This document shows positions 1 through 5,374 of a DNA stretch of 6,572 nucleotides, one piece after another (the first letter of the stretch is position 1; each line of letters starts with the position of its first letter). Source of the DNA: an uncultured Ruminococcus sp. (GTDB taxonomy: Bacteria; Bacillota_A; Clostridia; Oscillospirales; Ruminococcaceae). The DNA lies in NCBI GenBank assembly GCA_946629405.1, contig CAMOXW010000017.1, positions 1 through 6,572 on the forward strand, read 5' to 3'. Both the position numbers and the translations under genes were made by a program. A model generated the notes under the pieces. The model was not told the origin of the DNA. It made no database searches and worked only from the letters and a program-made list of their open reading frames with translations.

Positions 1-653
1 AGAGCGAAGCACTTCTTGCCGAGGAGAACGTTTCCGCCGTAAGCAGAGTTGATAGACCAGATAGTATTCTCCTCAGGGAACTGAACGATGTATCTCTTTT
101 CGGGATCAACGTCAGCCTTTGAGTGGAGACCTCTTACGAAATCGTCGGAAGTATCGCCGAGGTTCTCGAAGGCCTGCTTGCCCATACGGGTCATGATGTT
201 CATGTTGAGGACAACATAGATAGAGTCTGTTACCTCAACGCCCACCTTAGCGAGGGGGGAACCGATCGGGCCCATGGAATAGGGGATAACGTACATAGTT
301 CTGCCCTTCATAACGCCGTCATACATAGGAGTAAGGAGAGCCTTCATCTCATCGGGAGCCATCCAGTTGTTTGTAGGACCTGCGCCCTTCTTTTCCTTGG
401 AGCAGATGAAAGTTCTGTCCTCAACACGGGCAACGTCGTTAGCGCGTGTTCTGTGGTAGAGGCAGTTGGGGTACTTTTCGGGGTTGAGCTTGTACATTTT
501 GTCCCAGCTGTCATCGGGGAGAGAAGTGACCTCCTCGGTGAGTGCATCGAGCTGCTCCTTTGAGCCGTCGATCCATACTACCTTGTCGGGCTTACAGAGG
601 GCGACCATTTCGTCTACCCATTTTAAAACATTAGGGTTGTTTGTCAGTGACAT
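1..653 (-). CDS. pckG: Phosphoenolpyruvate carboxykinase (GTP), N-terminal part
   Basis: This enzyme interconverts oxaloacetate + GTP and PEP + GDP + CO2 in the cytoplasm. In succinate-forming ruminococci it is expected to run towards oxaloacetate, feeding the succinate branch. The gene runs off the left edge. About 218 residues are visible, against roughly 600 for the family. Translation from ATG 651-653 gives hallmarks of the GTP class: [11 protein letters not shown] (R76 aligns with the substrate-binding Arg of animal PEPCK), GPTNNW (92-97), [17 protein letters not shown] (117-133), IMTRMG (153-158), and [13 protein letters not shown] (205-217). The last contains the Tyr and the Lys pair (K213/K214) that bind substrate and Mn2+. 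The nucleotide P-loop lies outside the window. AGGAGG at 663-668 with 9 nt spacing fixes the start. No frame break is seen. The family call is near certain; the direction of the reaction is inferred. Confidence 0.96.
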   Translation of the reverse strand, partial: MSLTNNPNVLKWVDEMVALCKPDKVVWIDGSKEQLDALTEEVTSLPDDSWDKMYKLNPEKYPNCLYHRTRANDVARVEDRTFICSKEKKGAGPTNNWMAPDEMKALLTPMYDGVMKGRTMYVIPYSMGPIGSPLAKVGVEVTDSIYVVLNMNIMTRMGKQAFENLGDTSDDFVRGLHSKADVDPEKRYIVQFPEENTIWSINSAYGGNVLLGKKCFA

Positions 654-689
654 TGTATTATACCTCCTAAAAATTTATCAATGAAAGGG

Positions 690-722
690 GATACGGCTGA
701 AAGTCAATCGTATCTCTGATAC
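690..722 (-). repeat. Three GATAC/GTATC arms in the pckG leader
   Basis: Read on the minus strand, the pckG 5' leader begins with GTATC (722-718), a 3-nt gap and GATACG (714-709); CGTATC follows at 695-690. The middle arm can pair with the first (5 bp, 3-nt loop) or the third (6 bp, 13-nt loop), but not both. The first pair is also a DNA palindrome just downstream of the -10 box, where a repressor could sit. The arms are seen directly; any regulatory role is inferred. Confidence 0.4.
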
Positions 723-723
723 T

Positions 724-752
724 ATTATATAATATTTTTGTCAACCTGTCAA
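724..752 (-). promoter_or_regulatory. Consensus sigma-A promoter of pckG
   Basis: On the minus strand, TTGACA (752-747) and TATAAT (729-724) are separated by exactly 17 nt, a perfect match to the housekeeping consensus. Transcription would start near 717, leaving a leader of about 63 nt before the pckG ATG. A second TTGACA lies at 744-739 inside the spacer, but has no good -10 at proper distance. Strong basal expression of pckG is expected. Confidence 0.85.
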
Positions 753-839
753 TAGTCACGGAAGATTATTTGCCTGGGCAAACAAGATAACAGCTTCCGG
801 CGCTTTTGCGGTGGGGAGGAACATAGCAGCCGCAGATCA

Positions 840-864
840 TTTCCGGAAAAATGTGTGAAAACAC
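840..864. repeat. Two adjacent palindromes upstream of the gtrA promoter
   Basis: TTTCCGGAAA (840-849) is a perfect 10-bp palindrome. Three bases later GTGT-GAAA-ACAC (853-864) is a 4-bp inverted repeat abutting the -35 box at 865. The position suits an activator or repressor site for the plus-strand promoter. No known regulator motif is recognised, and such short palindromes can arise by chance. Confidence 0.3.
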
Positions 865-893
865 TTGAAAAAAAGCTTGGCAAGTGATACAAT
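865..893 (+). promoter_or_regulatory. Extended -10 promoter of the gtrA-dus operon
   Basis: TTGAAA (865-870), a 17-nt spacer ending in TG at 885-886, and TACAAT (888-893) form an extended -10 sigma-A promoter. The start site would be near 900, about 40 nt before the gtrA ATG. This rules out the upstream in-frame TTG at 865 as a start, because it lies inside the -35 box. Confidence 0.75.
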
Positions 894-939
894 GATATTG
901 TATGTGCATTACGCAAAGAATAAACGGAAGGAAGATAAT

Positions 940-1437
940 ATGCAAAAGCTTATCCGGGCTGTCGTGAATATTTTTCCGAAGCCGATACGCGACCTTTACT
1001 ACAAATATGAAGAAAAATGGCTATACCTTTTCTTTGGCGTGCTCACGACAGTGGTGAGCTTCGTCAGCGCAGGTGTCGCCAAAAGCCTGCTTGAAAATGC
1101 AGGCATGGGCAAGAGTGCTGTCAGCAACCTCAGCACCGTTATTTCATGGATATGCGCCGTGACCTTCGCCTATGTCACAAACAGGCTGTGGGTCTTTGAT
1201 TCTAAAGCACACGGCGTGAAGGAGCTTACCGCAGAGGCTGCGTCCTTCTACGGCGGAAGAGTCTTCACCCTGCTTGCGGAAATGGCGATAATGTGGCTTG
1301 GCTATTCGCTCATAGGTATCAACTACTGGATAACAAAGGTTGCTGCTAACGTCATAGTGCTCATCCTCAATTATGTGATAAGCAAGGTTTTTGTTTTCAG
1401 AAACAGGGAGGCTGCTCCGGAGAAGATTAATGAGTGA
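940..1437 (+). CDS. GtrA family membrane protein
   Basis: A 165-residue integral membrane protein of the GtrA family. Members are proposed to help move or present polyprenyl-linked sugars for cell-surface polysaccharide or teichoic acid glycosylation; the substrate here is unknown. After a basic amphipathic N-terminus there are four likely transmembrane segments, near residues 28-50, 63-83, 102-125 and 129-152. Typical family motifs are visible: NRLWVF (81-86) after helix 2 and NYVISKVFVF (144-153) near the end of helix 4. Length and topology are normal for the family. ATG 940 is chosen because an AAGGAAG Shine-Dalgarno (928-934) precedes it; a longer reading frame from TTG 865 would begin inside the promoter. 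The stop codon lies inside the start of the following dus gene, so the two are probably translated together. No glycosyltransferase partner is visible here. Confidence 0.88.
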   Translation: MQKLIRAVVNIFPKPIRDLYYKYEEKWLYLFFGVLTTVVSFVSAGVAKSLLENAGMGKSAVSNLSTVISWICAVTFAYVTNRLWVFDSKAHGVKELTAEAASFYGGRVFTLLAEMAIMWLGYSLIGINYWITKVAANVIVLILNYVISKVFVFRNREAAPEKINE

Positions 1438-2449
1438 CACTATTATAATAGGAAAGGTGCCGATAAAGCGTACCGCAGCACTTGCACCGATGGCTGGAGT
1501 GGCTGACCGGGCATACCGGCTTATGTGTAAGAAATACGGTGCAGCATACGTCGTGAGCGAAATGGTCTCCGCAAAGGGCATCTGCTATAGCGACCGCAAG
1601 ACCGCGGAGCTATGCACTATCACCGAAGCTGAGCGTCCTATGGGAGTTCAGCTTTTCGGGAGCGAGCCGGAGTTCATGGCGAAGGCTGTAGAGATAGTAA
1701 GGGCGTATGAGCCTGATATAATTGATATCAACATGGGCTGCCCTGTCCCGAAGGTCGTCGGTACAGGCTCAGGCTCGGCACTTATGAAGGATATCACGCT
1801 TGCGGCGAAGGTTTGTGAGGCTGCCGTGAAAGCAGCGGGGGAGACGCCTGTTACCGTCAAGATAAGGAGCGGCTGGTCGGCTGATACGGTCAACGCTGCG
1901 GATATGGCGAAGGCGCTTGAGGCTGCCGGAGCTGCGGCTGTTGCAGTTCATGGCCGGACCCGCGATCAGTTCTACAGCGGCAGGGCAGATATTGACGTGA
2001 TACGCACGGTAAAGGAAGCAGTGAACATTCCAGTCATAGGGAACGGCGACGTCGTATCTGCGGCGCATTGCGCTGATATGTACTCCCGGACAGGCTGCGA
2101 CCTTGTTATGATAGGGCGCGGGAGCTATGGCAATCCGTTCATATTCCGCGAGATATCGGCACATATGGCAGGGACGGGATACTCTCCGCCGGGAGTTGAG
2201 GAGAGAATGGAGGTAATGCTGGAACACATCCGGCTGATACTGGAGCTGAGCGAAAAATCCGAGGAGCTCGCTATGCACGAAGCCCGCAAGCACGCTGCGT
2301 GGTACATGAATGGATTTTACGGTTCGGCGAAGTTCCGCGGGAGGTGCTATCAGCTCTCATCCTATGCCGAGGCGGAAGCACTTGCGGCTGAATTTGCAGA
2401 CCTCCAAAGGTCCAGAGAAGTTTGGTTGGAGGAATTGCACAAAAAGTAA
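1430..2449 (+). CDS. dusB: tRNA-dihydrouridine synthase, DusB/NifR3 type
   Basis: An FMN- and NADPH-dependent enzyme that reduces specific uridines in tRNA to dihydrouridine in the cytoplasm. The 339 residues match the usual length. The TIM barrel carries APMAGVAD (19-26, FMN-binding loop), GVQLFG (72-77), DINMGCPVPK (99-108) with catalytic C104, VKIRSGW (143-149) with the FMN-contacting K144, VHGRTRDQFYSG (173-184), IGNGD (203-207) and IGRGSYGNP (228-236, phosphate binding). The C-terminal helical domain has RKHAAWYMNGF (286-296), typical of the family for tRNA contact. ATG 1430 is preferred over an upstream in-frame TTG because GGAG at 1419-1422 is 7 nt away. It overlaps the gtrA stop by 8 nt (ATGAGTGA), indicating translational coupling. 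The exact uridine target is not deducible from sequence alone. Confidence 0.94.
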   Translation: MSDTIIIGKVPIKRTAALAPMAGVADRAYRLMCKKYGAAYVVSEMVSAKGICYSDRKTAELCTITEAERPMGVQLFGSEPEFMAKAVEIVRAYEPDIIDINMGCPVPKVVGTGSGSALMKDITLAAKVCEAAVKAAGETPVTVKIRSGWSADTVNAADMAKALEAAGAAAVAVHGRTRDQFYSGRADIDVIRTVKEAVNIPVIGNGDVVSAAHCADMYSRTGCDLVMIGRGSYGNPFIFREISAHMAGTGYSPPGVEERMEVMLEHIRLILELSEKSEELAMHEARKHAAWYMNGFYGSAKFRGRCYQLSSYAEAEALAAEFADLQRSREVWLEELHKK

Positions 2450-2456
2450 TGAAAAA

Positions 2457-2487
2457 CTTTGTGAAAACCAACGAAAATGTCGCAAAG
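2457..2487 (+). terminator. Weak stem-loop after dusB
   Basis: CTTTGTG (2457-2463) can pair with CGCAAAG (2481-2487) over 7 bp with one G-U, around a 17-nt loop. It starts 8 nt after the dusB stop. It is not followed by a proper T-tract, so it is at best a poor intrinsic terminator or an mRNA 3' stabiliser. Confidence 0.22.
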
Positions 2488-2552
2488 CATAATTGTTCAT
2501 GTCAGAATTTGCCTATATTCCGTCGTTTGCGGGGATGGATAAATGATAATTT

Positions 2553-2577
2553 AAGTAAAACAGTGCGTAATTTACTT
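2553..2577. repeat. Inverted repeat upstream of the capA promoter
   Basis: AAGTAAA (2553-2559) and TTTACTT (2571-2577) are perfect 7-bp arms around 11 nt, centred about 70 nt before the predicted start of transcription. Just downstream, AATTG-ATA-CAATT (2581-2593) is a second small palindrome. Both lie in an AT-rich stretch and could bind a regulator; neither is followed by T residues as a terminator would be. Confidence 0.3.
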
Positions 2578-2598
2578 GCAAATTGATACAATTGGTAA

Positions 2599-2627
2599 TT
2601 GAAAAAGCCGAAAACTTGTGTTATAAT
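2599..2627 (+). promoter_or_regulatory. Extended -10 promoter of the capA-like gene
   Basis: TTGAAA (2599-2604), a 17-nt spacer ending in TGT, and TATAAT (2622-2627) give a near-consensus extended -10 promoter. Transcription would start near 2634, some 50 nt before the ATG. The leader has a short GC-rich hairpin (CCGG 2642-2645 with CCGG 2652-2655) ahead of the Shine-Dalgarno AGGAG (2672-2676). Confidence 0.8.
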
Positions 2628-2682
2628 ATAATACGGCGGGACCGGCGCACTCCGGCTGCCTCCGTAGGAACAGGAGATAATA

Positions 2683-3963
2683 ATGAAATACGGAAAGAAA
2701 AACCAGCTTGCATTGTTCAGCACGATTGCTCTGCTTGCAGCTTCGCTTACAACAGGATGCAGCAAAGTCGCAGAAAACAGCGACAGCACCTCGGACGGAG
2801 GCGTGCAGAATGATCCTGCCGCGGTAACGGATATCGCCACAGATGAGGCAGCTGTTCCGCCGACGGAAGCACCTGCCCCGGATAAGAGGGTACACGTTGT
2901 TGCTGCCGGCGACAACCTCATACATTACTCCGTCTACAAGAACGCTGAGGCGCTCGCAGGCGGCTACGGCTACGACTTCAAGCCTATGTATGAGAATATG
3001 CGCTATATCGTTGAAGGTGCGGATGTTGCGATACTTAATCAGGAGACCATAATCTCCCAGAGCAATGAGGTCCGCGGTGCCAATGGAGGAGCACTTATCT
3101 TCAATTCGCCCCCGGAGGTGGCTGACGCAGTTATCGACCTCGGGTTCGATGTTTTCACTATGGCAAACAACCACCTGCTTGACTACGGACTTGACGGTCT
3201 GGAGGAGTCGATAAACTTCTGGAACGCAAAGGCTCGTGAAAACGATATCACGGTCCTCGGAGCTTATCTCAGCGAGGAGGATGCGAACAATATCCGTGTG
3301 CGTGAGGTAAACGGCGTGAAGATCGCCTTCCTTGCATACTGCGAGCATATCAACGGCTTTGACGATCTGCTCATCGGCTCACACCTCAGGGTCATCAAGA
3401 ACAATGAGGAGGATGTTATCGAGCGCCAGATCAAGGCAGCAAAGCAGATTGCTGATGTGGTCATAGTTTCAGCTCACTGGGGCGCAGAGGACACGGTAAC
3501 GGTCAGGGATGACGTAAAGGTGCTTGCAGAAAAGATCATCGACTGGGGCGCTGATGTTATACTTGGCTGCCACACTCATACCGCCCAGACAATGGAATGG
3601 ATCACACGTCCGGACGGCACGAAGGGCTTTGTGTTCTACTCAATGGGCAACTTCATCTGTGCCCAGACCGACAACTTCAATGTTATTGGCGAGATGCCTG
3701 ATTTCGATATCGTCATTGACGGCAGTACCAACGAGGTCAGACTGGAAGATATCGGCGTAATACCGAATATTGTTCACTACAACTCACCTGACTTTGCCAA
3801 TATGAAGCTCTATCCGTATAGTATGTACACTCCCGAGCTTGCGAATTCCCACGGACTGCCCTACGCGATACCTCAGGGCACCTATACATCGTTCGGCTGG
3901 GACGTCGTAAATGACATTATCGACACCGCGATCCCGAAGGAATTCCAGAAGCTCGACAAATGA
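2683..3963 (+). CDS. CapA family metallophosphatase-like lipoprotein
   Basis: A 426-residue exported protein of the CapA family (poly-gamma-glutamate capsule synthesis type, calcineurin-like phosphoesterase fold). The N-terminus is basic, then hydrophobic to C26 in SLTTGC, suggesting a lipoprotein anchored outside the membrane, though the lipobox has Thr where Leu is usual. A low-complexity S/T/E/A/P spacer (about 27-67) links to the domain. Metal-site motifs follow in the family order: AAGDNLIH (74-81), LNQET (118-122), ANNHLLDYG (161-169), SAHWGAED (263-270), GCHTHTAQ (295-302) and YSMGNF (319-324). ATG 2683 has AGGAG 6 nt upstream. The gene has its own promoter and no capB/capC neighbours, so a role in poly-gamma-glutamate synthesis is unlikely. 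Cell-envelope or surface-polymer hydrolysis is a guess. It lies just upstream of the scaffoldin genes, which may be coincidence. Confidence 0.9.
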   Translation: MKYGKKNQLALFSTIALLAASLTTGCSKVAENSDSTSDGGVQNDPAAVTDIATDEAAVPPTEAPAPDKRVHVVAAGDNLIHYSVYKNAEALAGGYGYDFKPMYENMRYIVEGADVAILNQETIISQSNEVRGANGGALIFNSPPEVADAVIDLGFDVFTMANNHLLDYGLDGLEESINFWNAKARENDITVLGAYLSEEDANNIRVREVNGVKIAFLAYCEHINGFDDLLIGSHLRVIKNNEEDVIERQIKAAKQIADVVIVSAHWGAEDTVTVRDDVKVLAEKIIDWGADVILGCHTHTAQTMEWITRPDGTKGFVFYSMGNFICAQTDNFNVIGEMPDFDIVIDGSTNEVRLEDIGVIPNIVHYNSPDFANMKLYPYSMYTPELANSHGLPYAIPQGTYTSFGWDVVNDIIDTAIPKEFQKLDK

Positions 3964-4000
3964 TATTATCAATTAATAAAAAATTCATAAAGTGCACCGG

Positions 4001-4041
4001 GTACGGTTTTGAACAAAATTTATCAATTGTGCAAACCGTGC
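4001..4041 (+). terminator. Stem-loop after the capA-like gene
   Basis: Bases 4001-4009 pair with 4033-4041 over 9 bp (ACGGTTT/AAACCGT core, one G-U) around a 23-nt loop, 38 nt after the stop. The following sequence is A-rich, then TTGGTTTTA, rather than a clean T-run, so termination efficiency is uncertain. The right arm contains two GTGCAAA copies 9 nt apart (4029-4035 and 4038-4044), and a second AT-rich stem (4047-4055 with 4065-4075) follows. Confidence 0.35.
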
Positions 4042-4091
4042 AAAAATTGGTTTTACTGTTTATATAAAATACCAAAAACGGCATAAACCTA

Positions 4092-4120
4092 TTTACTTTT
4101 CTTTTTTGCTGTTATATAAT
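4092..4120 (+). promoter_or_regulatory. Promoter of the scaC leader
   Basis: TATAAT (4115-4120) is a perfect -10; TTTACT (4092-4097) is a 4/6 -35 at 17-nt spacing. Transcription would start near 4127, giving a 5' leader of about 320 nt before scaC. The -10 region shares GTTATATAA (4111-4119) with a copy at 4415-4423, near the end of the leader. Confidence 0.65.
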
Positions 4121-4126
4121 GAAATC

Positions 4127-4434
4127 AAGAATAAATATAGATTTGGGATTAAGTATCTCGTCACGGCAGTGTGATGCGTCTTTGCGTAAGTGCTGCGTGC
4201 GAAGCGAGTTTCCGGTCTGCTGCGGCAGTGAGTGCGTGTACATATGCCTTCTGTGCCGTTTGCGGACTTCTGCTTAAGTCCTTATGTATTACAAGGCTTG
4301 GCTTACCGGAGGAACGCTTCTTTCACGATCACTGCGTCCGGTAGGCTGCGCAAAATCCCGGTGTCCTGCCGGATCTCAGACAAGGATATAACCAAAGGGG
4401 CTGCTCGTTCCTTTGTTATATAACATTAATGAAG
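4127..4434 (+). ncRNA. Long structured leader RNA of scaC (candidate)
   Basis: This stretch holds no convincing gene but is GC-richer than its AT-rich flanks and full of inverted repeats. Pairings seen by eye: 4159-4164/4171-4176; CTTTGC (4180-4185)/GCGAAG (4199-4204); CTGC (4217-4220)/GCAG (4225-4228), or alternatively CGGCA (4223-4227)/TGCCG (4254-4258); GGACTT (4264-4269)/AAGTCC (4276-4281); a 9-bp stem 4301-4309/4338-4346, continued after an AGGA bulge by ACGC (4314-4317)/GCGT (4334-4337); CCGG (4358-4361)/CCGG (4369-4372); and the 12-bp stem 4386-4421. CGGCAGTG followed closely by TGCGT occurs twice (4164-4179 and 4223-4237). It does not match the T-box, SAM, cobalamin, c-di-GMP, RNase P, SRP or tmRNA motifs I know. 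A cis-regulatory RNA for scaffoldin expression is the inference; a separate small RNA is possible. Confidence 0.5.
4386..4421 (+). promoter_or_regulatory. 12-bp hairpin next to the scaC ribosome binding site
   Basis: ATATAAC-C-AAAGG (4386-4398) pairs with CCTTTGTTATAT (4410-4421) over 12 bp with one bulged C and an 11-nt loop. No T-tract follows, so it is not an intrinsic terminator. The right arm contains TCCTT (4409-4413), which could instead pair with AAGGA (4435-4439) of the scaC Shine-Dalgarno. The geometry would let a leader RNA expose or hide the start site; this switch is inferred. Confidence 0.5.
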
Positions 4435-4449
4435 AAGGAGGAAAATCAA

Positions 4450-5274
4450 ATGAAGACAAAAAAGATAGTCGTCGGAGCTATCGCCGCCTCAATGCTTTCA
4501 CTTTCAGTATGCTCAATTGCACCCGCTGTATATGCCGCAGGCGAAACAGTGCAGATATCCGTCAGCGAAACAACAGCAAGTGCAGGTGGGGAGTTCTCAG
4601 TGACAGTATCTCTGGCAGACATTCCGTCTAACCGCATTGCAGGTATTGATGTTGCTGTAAAGTTCGACAATACCGTATTATCCATCGATTCTGTAGAGGC
4701 TGGTCCTATCACAGAGACAGGAGCTGCTTCAGCGGATCCCTCATCATCAGACTCAGCACCCCTTTTCGATTGCACGATCAACGCTACAGAGGGTACTGTT
4801 GGTTTGCTGTGGAACACAATGCTTGAAGATTCAACTTACTGGATCAAGGATGACGGTGTGTTCTGTACTATCAAAGGTACAGTCAAGAGCGGTGTCGCAG
4901 ACGGTACAGTTTCCAAGCTGGAACTCGTTCCGTTCGTTCGTGAGACCCGCCCTGGCTCAGGCACAGCTAATGATGCTATCAGCATAGGTTACCTTGACGG
5001 TGAAGCCCAGGTAGAGTATGCCGTATCCACAAAGAACGGCAGCGTTACTGTAGGCACAGGCGCAGTCGCAACACTTCGCGGTGATGCAAACTGTGATAAT
5101 CAGGTAAATATGGCTGATGCTGTATTTGTTATGCAGAGTGTTTCCAACCCTGATAAGTACAAGCTTTCTGAAAAAGGCGAGAAAAATGCTGACGTTGACG
5201 GCCTTGAAGGTATTACCAACAAGGATGCTCTCAAGATCCAGCAGTACAAGCTCAATCTCATTACAGAGCTTTGA
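4450..5274 (+). CDS. scaC: ScaC-like adaptor scaffoldin (cohesin + dockerin)
   Basis: A secreted 274-residue cellulosome adaptor. In R. flavefaciens ScaC docks to ScaA through its dockerin and offers one cohesin of different specificity, widening the set of enzymes carried. A signal peptide (basic KTKK, hydrophobic core, cleavage near VYA29) is followed by one cohesin (about 33-201; starts VQISVSETTASAGGEFSVTV, with WNTM and GVFCTIKGTV further on) and a C-terminal dockerin (209-274). Dockerin loop 1 has Ca2+ ligands D212, N214, D216, N220 and D223. Loop 2 has D248, D250, T256 and D259, but L252 where a ligand is usual. ATG 4450 is chosen because AAGGAGG (4435-4441) lies 8 nt upstream; an in-frame ATG at 4429 precedes that Shine-Dalgarno. 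The modules are certain; the scaC name rests on size, module order and the following gene. Confidence 0.85.
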   Translation: MKTKKIVVGAIAASMLSLSVCSIAPAVYAAGETVQISVSETTASAGGEFSVTVSLADIPSNRIAGIDVAVKFDNTVLSIDSVEAGPITETGAASADPSSSDSAPLFDCTINATEGTVGLLWNTMLEDSTYWIKDDGVFCTIKGTVKSGVADGTVSKLELVPFVRETRPGSGTANDAISIGYLDGEAQVEYAVSTKNGSVTVGTGAVATLRGDANCDNQVNMADAVFVMQSVSNPDKYKLSEKGEKNADVDGLEGITNKDALKIQQYKLNLITEL

Positions 5275-5374
5275 TTTCCGTGATTATCTGATTTGTCCCC
5301 CTTACAAAGGAATACAAACCCATAAAATTTAGTTTAGTAATAGGCTCAAAACCTAAAGAAAGGAATTATTACAG
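5275..5374 (+). other. scaC-scaA spacer
   Basis: The 100-nt gap shows no intrinsic terminator and no promoter better than a poor TAAAAT (5323-5328) without a matching -35. A 4-bp hairpin (TAGG 5341-5344 with CCTA 5352-5355) sits just before the Shine-Dalgarno AAGGA (5360-5364), which is 10 nt from the next ATG. Read-through from scaC is the simplest reading. Confidence 0.45.

Noticed and set aside
123..563. Plus-strand open frame of 146 codons
   Set aside because: It lies wholly opposite pckG, whose minus-strand product is unmistakable, and has no Shine-Dalgarno or recognisable domain.
865..939. 25-residue N-terminal extension of the GtrA protein from a TTG codon
   Set aside because: The TTG lies in the -35 box of the promoter, while ATG 940 has a Shine-Dalgarno and begins the conserved protein.
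2572..3348. Minus-strand open frame of 258 codons
   Set aside because: It is antisense to the capA-like gene, which has all its family motifs; the antisense product resembles no family I know.
4174..4344. 56-codon Cys-rich frame (MRLCVSAACEASF...) inside the scaC leader
   Set aside because: There is no Shine-Dalgarno before its ATG, and the sequence is explained by strong stems. A regulatory leader peptide is not excluded, but nothing supports it.
4334..4375. Resemblance of TCCGGTAGG to part of the c-di-GMP-I riboswitch
   Set aside because: The rest of the GEMM consensus is absent and the segment is better explained by pairing with 4301-4317.
4232..4423. 63-codon plus-strand frame in the scaC leader
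   Set aside because: It starts at GTG without a ribosome site and runs through the leader stems.
4111..4423. Possible inserted element bounded by GTTATATAA direct repeats
   Set aside because: The repeats are short and AT-rich, there are no terminal inverted repeats inside them, and one copy is the -10 box and the other a hairpin arm.
4446..4817. Minus-strand open frame of 123 codons
   Set aside because: It is a shadow of the scaC-like gene, which has a signal peptide, a cohesin and a dockerin.
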